Shown here one piece after another: positions 57,425-64,000 of a stretch of 64,000 bases of DNA (positions are counted from its first letter, which is position 1; the number at the start of each line of letters is the position of its first letter). The stretch comes from Gnetum montanum (lineage: Eukaryota; Streptophyta; Gnetopsida; Gnetales; Gnetaceae): NCBI GenBank assembly GCA_015680685.1, contig MNCI01011103.1, forward strand, positions 9,718-73,717, given 5' to 3'. The notes under the pieces are model-generated. The model saw nothing but the letters and a program-made list of their open reading frames with translations, was not told the DNA's origin and searched no databases. The position numbers were made by a program, and so were the translations under genes.

Positions 57425-59380
57425 TGAATGAAAACTCGTCCTCAAGCGAATAAGAGGAGGAACAAGTTCCTTACAAAATATTATGTAAGTGTGTGATTAC
57501 TAATTGACATACAAACTAACTTAGATGCAACAAATAGACTTTAAGTGCTTGAGTGTATGGAGTTACAATCTTTTACAAATTTGGATGTTTACAATAAGAG
57601 AAGTGAACACCCTAGACAAAATTGACATTCAAGTCCTCCGAAAACTGAAGAGAGAGGGACAATTTACAATGATCATGAATAGTCCTCATCACATGGTGCT
57701 GCTGCTTATCCTTTGGTGAAGACAACCCTGTTTCCAATCCATGCTTTCCACTACAATCATAACAAAATCATGGATTATTGTGCAATTTGTAACATATAAC
57801 TTCTAAGTATCTTGTCTCATCAATAGCTACACTTGGCTATTTTGTGATTATGGTAGACTAATGCCTTTAATAGTGTTAGAAGGAAGGTTGAGAAAGAGGT
57901 GAAATGAATAAGTAGTCCATTAAATTCTAAAAAGTTCAAAAGTAATCAAATGCTTAAGGAGGGTTTAAGAATTCACAATGATAAAAAGAGGTTTTTACTA
58001 AAAAATGTTATGAAGATGTGCACAATTGGATGTAATTAATGAGGCATGAAAAAGGGTTTGATTGTGAAAATATCTAAGGGTAAAGAACTTAACTAACCCA
58101 GCCAAAAGATATGCAAGTGGGNAAGGAGTTCATGGGGTCCATGGATGATTAATGGTTACAAAAAGTTAAAGACAAAAACTTGGAAGAAACTACATAAGAA
58201 TTTCAACACATCAAACCAAGACATCAAACTTAAACATGAAACTAGCAGCAAGGTGAGACATGGAAAGCATAAATAAATGAGAGAGAGTGGAATGGAGTTC
58301 CTGATTAATGTCACATGAAGCCCTTGTGAATTTTGTGGTTAAATAACTTGATAAAATCCACCCTTATTCCAGACCAAAACCAATCACTTTTAGAAACATC
58401 GCATCACCATTTNAACCAAAACCAATCACTTTTAGAAACATCGCATCACCATTTTAAGACCAATCGACCATTTTGAGACACAAGAGTGCTCCCATAGAAC
58501 AACCACCATTCCTTATTAGAGAAGAAAAGAGAAGTAGGAAGTGAGGAAGGACCTTAGTTAGAGGGGACATTCAGGCATGGCTAATATGTCTTTATAGTCC
58601 CATAACCAATGCTTGTAGCCTACTTATTGTGTCCAAGGAACGTGCTTTAAATTTTCATCTTTTTTTAATCATGAAAACCACACCATACAAAGACTTATTA
58701 AACTTCCCATTATTGGTTGACATGGAATGGTAAGAAATCCATGAAAACACACATGCACCCAAGTAAGTAAAAAGGAACAAAGAGTACCAAGTCTCTTTGA
58801 AGTCATACCCTGTTCAAACCTTTGAATCCTTTCCAAATCTAGAAATTACCAAAGTCACAAGTTTGTTAAAGTTTTATTAATGAGAAAGAGATCTCACACT
58901 TCTAGAATAAGGAAAACCATAGAATTTGCAGATGGGTGGCTGTTATGGACTTATTGCCTATTTCATGAAAAAGAAACCATGTCCTAGTTATCAGTAATAA
59001 AATCCAAGCTAGAATGCAGACACCAATAATCAAATAACTGAATAATGCATGCCCACATCAATCATGCATACTATACCCAGTTTTCGATAAGGCACATTAT
59101 TATTAAAACATAATAAGAAGAAAATCACATCCAAAATAAATGAAAATATACAAGAAAGGGTAAAATATTTAAGAAAAATAAAATTCACTAAAGAAGTTGT
59201 AAAAAAAAGCCTTTGAAAAATTAATAACATAAAACAAAAAGGTTTAAGATAAAGAATATGTAAAAAAAAGTTGTAAAAGTAACATGGTGTAAAAAAATGC
59301 TGAAAAATTAAGGAGCCACTTATATAGTTAACATGGAGGGCTATCTCCTCCATGACTAAGGTGAAAGGAGGAGATCTGAA
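57425..59380 (-). other. A3 3' non-coding block
   Basis: Colinear with A1 1142-1420 and then directly with A1 4190-6400, so the 2.8-kb extra ORF is missing. The internal promoter block (A1 4500-4880) is missing as well. Single N characters at 58122 and 58413 mark assembly joins. Relative to A1 about 60 bases seem to be missing at 58122, and a 40-base stretch is repeated exactly at 58413. Confidence 0.7.
58373..58454. other. N flanked by an exact 40-bp duplication
   Basis: The bases 58373-58412 recur exactly at 58415-58454, N at 58413. A1 has only one copy of the corresponding stretch. Confidence 0.85.
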
Positions 59381-60610
59381 ATATTGAGCATGGCTATCCA
59401 TCCAATGAGGTGTTTGTTGCATTAGCTAGCTTAGGCTCATGGAAAGGTTTGATTTGTTGTATGTTGATCAACTATTTTTTGTTTGGGATCTTAGGTTTGT
59501 AGATCATCATGGCCCTAGAAGAAAAAGTTTCCTAAATTATATAAGGTCCTTCCTACAATGTTTGGAACTTAGTTCATTGAGGTACATGTGTGGAGTTCTA
59601 GTAGAAGACCTTATCTCCTAGTTGAAATTTGACTTTTCTAATTCTAAGGTCATGGCACTTTTTGTTAAATTCCTTATGCAACTCGTTAGATGATAGGGCT
59701 ACCAATTGATTTTCATCTAGAAAATTGAGATTCATTAGTCTTTTTTTGGTGCTAGACTTAATTCAATGTCAAGGTCATAGGTTGTTAAAAGTGTATAAAG
59801 CTTGGATTGAATAGGAAGTGTTGGTAATTTCTTATACACCAGCTCATAGTGGGAATATCCTATAAGAAGTTTCTATGTTCAGTGGTAGGCCTATAGGGCA
59901 TCATTGAGTTTTGTGCTCTAGTATTTCCTATATTTGCTAACAATTCTTGTTAGAATCTTTGTGATTTTCCTATTGGTAACCTCTACTTGACAATTGGCTT
60001 GGGGGTGGTAGGGTGTTGTTATCTTATGTTCAACCCCCAAGCGTTGCATGAGTTTCTGAAAGGTAGTGCCTGTAAAGTGAGTTCCATTGTCAAAAATTAA
60101 TGCACATGGCACACCAAACCTATTTACAACATTTTATTGTACAAAATGAGTCACAGTAGAAGATGTATACTTAGTGATGGATGCTACTTCTATCTATTTC
60201 ATACAATAGTCGATAGTGACTATGATGTATGTCTTTTCATTTGACATGGATGTCATGGAACCCATGAAATCAATGCCCTAGATGTCGAAGGATTCTAATG
60301 GTTAGATCCACTATTGAAGTTCCTCCATCTGAGCAGGAATTCCAACATCTCATTGGTAGCATTTACAAGAGTGGACATATTGATGAGCATCCCTGAAGAT
60401 TGTTGGCCAATAGTACCCTACAATCAAGATTTTAATGTCTATGCGTCTTCCAGCATAGTGGCCCCCACAAGAACATTCATGAACATCTTGAAGAATGCAC
60501 AATTGATCAATATTAGGGACACACCAATGAACTAGGCCATCGATGCACACCTTGTATAGGTGTTTGTTAATTTTCATGAAGCATTTTACCTCGTGAAGAA
60601 ACTATTGTTT
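59381..60610 (-). pseudogene. A3 integrase
   Basis: The zinc domain (60577-60350) has CILQDVHECSCGGHYAGRR, GYYWPTIFRDAHQYV and HSCKCYQ. The core has GIDFMGSM, YIIVTIDY, LIFDNGTHFTG, KITTPYHPQAN and QVEVTN, so the D, D and E residues are all present. C-terminal parts with LIGYSHYELVYKKLPTL follow. Frames change and stops occur, so it is not functional as it stands. Confidence 0.87.
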
Positions 60611-60628
60611 CTTCTAGTGATCCAAATC

Positions 60629-61000
60629 CTATGGCATCTCCTGTTTGAGAAGATAAGTATGAATGGCATTATACCATTTAGGCTCAGTGGGAAATTGTTT
60701 AGTTATAACCATGGAAAAGAGGAGTTCATCAGGAAAAAGATCAGATAGTAGGATTTTGTTCTTTTTATTATCCCATGATAGTTGAGATAAGTGGTTAGCG
60801 ACCCCATTCTCAGTGTCCCTTCGATCTACCATCATAAGATCGAATTCCTGTAAGATCACCAGCCACTGTATGACATAGGGGCTCATTGTTGATTTGTTCA
60901 TTAGGAAGCAAATGGAGTTGTGGTCCATGTGCACAAACACTTTGTATCCAAGCACATAATGCCCGAATTTCTGTAGAGCAAACACCACTACCATCAATTA
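60629..61000 (-). pseudogene. A3 RNase H
   Basis: An open 122-codon frame: VVFALQKFGHYVLGYKVF, HMDHNSICFLMNKSTMSP, IQWLVILQEFDLMMVDRRDT and VANHLSQLSWD, running into the connection domain (LLSDLFPDELL). The DH pair and the LQEFD strand are typical. The decay is modest. Confidence 0.86.
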
Positions 61001-61099
61001 TTTTTCTGTGGTGGTGTAGTTCAGTTGTGCATCCACAATGCTTCAGCTTACGTAGTGGATGTAGTATGGATGTTTCTTGTCATCTATCTACATAAGCAT

Positions 61100-62130
61100 A
61101 GCTCTAAAGGTGTAATTTGATGCATCTATCATAACATGAAATGATCTAGACCAACCTAGTGCTTGTAGAATTAGAATTTTCACAAGTTTCTCCTTTAGTT
61201 GTTGAAATGCTTTTTCACATTTTTTGGTCTAGATAAATGAAACATCTTTCTTTGTCAGCTCAACCAATGGTTTTACGATCTTAGAAAAATTCTCTATGAA
61301 TCACTATTAGTAGCCTGTGTGTCCAAGAAATGACCAAACATCTTTCATTGTTTCTATTTGGAGGGTTATTCTTTGGATGACCCCTATTTTTTAGGGTCTT
61401 CCTCAACTCTTACTTATGATATTCTATGCCCTAATAGAATTCCATCCTAGAACATCAAATGACTCTTTTATTAATTAAGCCAAAGGTTTATTTCAACACA
61501 TCTCTTTGATACTTGCTCAAGGTTGTCCAAGGCTTGCTCAAATGTAGCTCCATAGGTGGAGAAGTCATCCATGAAGAATTTCATACCACTACTGATATGC
61601 TATTTCTAAGGACCAGGCATTAGAATGTAGTATGGGCATTACATAGACCAAAAGACATCTTGCAATATGCAAAATTTCCCCAAGGACTCATGAATGTTGT
61701 TTTGGCCTGGTCCTTTGGCATGGCCTGGATTTGGTTATAGCAATTATAACTATTAGAAAACAATAAAAGAAATGCCTAGATATTGTGTCTAACACTTGAT
61801 CAATGAATGGAAATAGAAAATGATCCTTGAATGTTGCCATATTCATCAATAAAAAATTGATGTAGATCCACCACTTGTCATCTTTCTTTGGCACACTCAC
61901 AAGTGGACTAACCCACTAACTATCTGCAATGGGATAGATAAACCTTACCTTGAGGAGTTGTTTGATTTCCTCCTTAATAATTTGCTTCAATTTGGGTTTA
62001 GTTGCCTTTGTGGTTGCCTCTTTGGCTTCATGGCTAGATCAGTCTAGATACGATGCTATCATATCCTAGGATCAATCTCTATGAGTTTAGGATATGACCA
62101 AGCAAAGGTGGCTGATCATTTTTCAACCAC
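61100..62130 (-). pseudogene. A3 reverse transcriptase
   Basis: SVPKKDDKWWIYINFLLMNM, DHFLFPFIDQVLDTI, then the intact active site KFFMDDFSTYGATFEQAL, followed by a decayed NL--N--K block and ETMKDVWSFLGHTGY. Stops and frame changes break it. Confidence 0.87.
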
Positions 62131-62177
62131 ATTCAATAATATCTATTTCTATTTTGGAGCAAGATTAGCATTTATTA

Positions 62178-63124
62178 TTAACTACTTTCCTTTTTTAAGA
62201 ATACATATTTCATATCGGCTAGTAGAGTTTTTAATCTAAGGGGCTCTTGCATGAAATTTTCAAGAATTTGCAACTCTCCCCAATAGGTTTCATCATTTGC
62301 ATTATCAAAGAGTTGGTGATGAACTTGCTCTAGTTCATCCATGCCTACAACATATATGCATATCAAGCTCTGAGTAGTTTCCATGCAAAGTGTGATGCTT
62401 TTAGAATCAATGGTCAACCACTAGGTGCCATCTTGGTTTATGGTTACTATGTATAGACATCTTTGAATATCATCTTTAGGTGCACATTTCTTGCATGCAA
62501 AGATGGATGCTTATTTCACTAATGAGAGTTTTTGCGCATAATTGCACCTTGTATTGTTGTATGTAATGCATGGTACTCACTTCTTCTCAATATTCTAAAA
62601 TATGTTTTCCTTAGATATTTCTAGGGAAATATTTTTGAAGCCCATTTTTGCATCAACGGTGCTTAGCCATGCCCTTCCCATGATGATTAGGAAGTCCCCT
62701 TTGTAGTTTTGTACTCTGATCAGCAAGAAATCAATAGGATAGTGGTCACAATTTCTTCTACAAATCCCAATGAAATAGTGATGGATTGATCTGTCATTTC
62801 TAATTTGATATTACTCTTCTTAAAAGGAGGTAGGTTCCATGCAATATACATTTCATGAGAAATCAGGTTAACACTGGAACCTGAATTAAGAAGGGCCTTA
62901 TATGGTTCATTCCCAGCAATCTCCAAATAAATAAGAGGGCTTCTAGGATCAACTAATTTCTTCAAAAGGTTTCCAACATAGATCCAATCATATATGACAT
63001 GAGTAAGCATAATAGTATGGATCCTAGATGGTATTTGGTTTGAAGGAAACTCAAAGTAATTTGATACAGAGGGAGATGAAGGAGTAGGATCACCAATTGT
63101 AGGTGCATGTAAGGGCTTACACAA
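62178..63124 (-). pseudogene. A3 protease and PR-RT linker
   Basis: The frame 63124-62720 holds SPLIYLEIAGNEPYKALL and then NSGSSVNLISHEMYIAWNLP. The catalytic D of DSG is N. It is followed by IKLEMTDQSITISLGFVEEI. The linker 62417-62178 contains ETTQSLICIYVVGMDEL. The order and wording match A1. Confidence 0.83.
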
Positions 63125-64000
63125 ACTATTGGATCAAAATAAAGGTCTTTTCTTACATCAAGTATCTGAACCAGTCGATTGATGAACCGATTGTAGATTA
63201 ATGGCCCTAGTGGCATTACATTGTTGCAGTTGAGCTGGGAGTTCACTTTGCATAGATGAAGTAACTGGTAGCTATGTGAAGGGAGGAGGAATATGTGCAA
63301 GAATAAGATAAGGATAAGGGTAAAAGATGGTATCCCTACTTGCACATGGAGAATAAGTTCAATAATAATCAAGAGGATAGTAGTGAGGTTTGAAAAGTAG
63401 AAACATGATTGGAAGAGTCACATGGAGACAAGGGTTTCTAAACATAGTACCAATATGTATAATGTTGTCTATAAGAGTATTGTTGCCTTGGAAGTGCCAA
63501 AACTGGTGACTATGATTGCCACCACTATTTGATACTGCTCATATGGTTGCAGTGGAATTCCACTTGGATAATACTATTGTTGCTAGTGGAATTGCCTAGA
63601 ATTTCCTTAAGGATAAGGTAATATTCTACGTGTTTGCCTTTGTGTTAGTCATGGATTCAAAGCATATATCCTAGACTCCTGTAAGTGCAACATAATGGGG
63701 AAACATCCCTTAGGATGTCACATCCATCATCATCATCATTTGATTTGCTTCCTACAACTTCTCCTACTACAACAATCTTATCCTTGCCTCTCTGATTGGC
63801 ATGTTCAGCTTCCTTGTGATCACAGTCACTACCTTGTTCCTTGCACTCAGTAACTTTTAGGATAGCTTGAAATCTACTATCCATGGAGTTCCATCATTGA
63901 TCAACCTTGGCTAATATTTTAAAGTGAAATTTTTGAAGTGACAAGGTTTTTTGATTCACCACCTCATCAAGTGGTGATTCTTCCTCACTGTCACAAAATC
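63125..64000 (-). pseudogene. A3 gag, C-terminal part
   Basis: The P/Q/Y-rich tail is recognisable around 63600-63480 (YPSGIPLQPYEQYQ in one frame, compare A1 YPSEAPPQPYEQYQ). The region 63884-63657, with NQRGKDKIVVVGEVVGSKSN, is colinear with A1 10800-10690. The rest of gag lies beyond the window. Confidence 0.68.

Larger units (their letters stand above)
56590..64000 (-). mobile_element. A3: Athila-type element of the A1 family, cut by the window end
   Basis: The 3' LTR is 56590-57412 (TGGTAAG...TTATCA). It is followed inward by a polypurine tract, the family non-coding block, integrase, RNase H, RT, protease and part of gag. The 5' LTR lies beyond the window. The left 5-bp target sequence would be CATTA (56585-56589). 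The insertion interrupts the LINE. A3 keeps a better pol than A1: an FMDD active site and all three integrase acids are still readable. Confidence 0.88.

Noticed and set aside
59030-59422. 130-codon minus frame rich in F and L
   Set aside because: A/T-rich tract of the family non-coding block; not conserved in A1 (6057-6290) except as biased composition.

Overview
This is a gene-poor, AT-rich plant nuclear window, almost entirely built of old, decayed, nested retrotransposons. The order, the clades (Ty3/gypsy Athila and Tat lineages, plus an RTE-like LINE), LTR pairs that are nearly whole but differ at roughly 15-17 % of sites by eye, and heavy C-to-T/G-to-A decay suggest a very large, slowly purged genome. 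A conifer or other gymnosperm is my best guess (inference). No rRNA, tRNA or CRISPR was seen.

Layout. (1) 200-14140: element A1, a 13.9-kb Athila-type element on the minus strand, flanked by the 5-bp duplication GATAT. It has gag, PR, RT, RNase H and integrase remnants. It also has an extra ~2.8-kb ORF after pol with its own U3-like internal promoter. (2) 14146-20367: unannotated DNA with a CpG-containing, gene-like island at 15.5-16.45 kb and a decayed ORF at 17.1-17.7 kb. (3) 20373-33369: element A2, same family as A1, minus strand, duplication AGCTT, with RT/RH/INT deleted. Nested in it at 22760-28647 is T2, a Tat-type element that has also lost its pol core. (4) 33375-36153: featureless AT-rich DNA. 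(5) 36159-53120: element T1, a 17-kb Tat-type element on the plus strand with 2.3-kb LTRs and duplication TCCAC. It carries gag, RT, RNase H, a second RNase H and integrase. Between gag and pol lies an antisense, intron-containing gene remnant with its own TATA box and an FCP1/NIF-like HAD phosphatase domain. (6) 53126-55669: featureless. (7) 55670-56589: an RTE-type LINE fragment, cut by (8) A3, 56590 to beyond 64000, a third member of the A family on the minus strand.

How the parts relate. A1, A2 and A3 share LTR ends (TGATGAG...CTCATCA), a tRNA-Asp-like primer site (seen in A1 and A2) and colinear non-coding blocks, so they can be compared position by position. Only A1 has the extra ORF and the internal promoter. 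T1 and T2 share LTR termini (TGAAACACC...ACTACA) and a minisatellite family. In T1 one array lies on each side of pol; in T2 a single array sits exactly where pol should be, as expected from recombination between the two arrays. The strongest candidate for an undescribed system is the antisense spliced HAD gene inside T1. Next come the palindrome arrays in the LTRs and the internal promoter of A1. Four single N characters mark imperfect assembly joins, three of them with exact 40-46-bp duplications that are probably artefacts.
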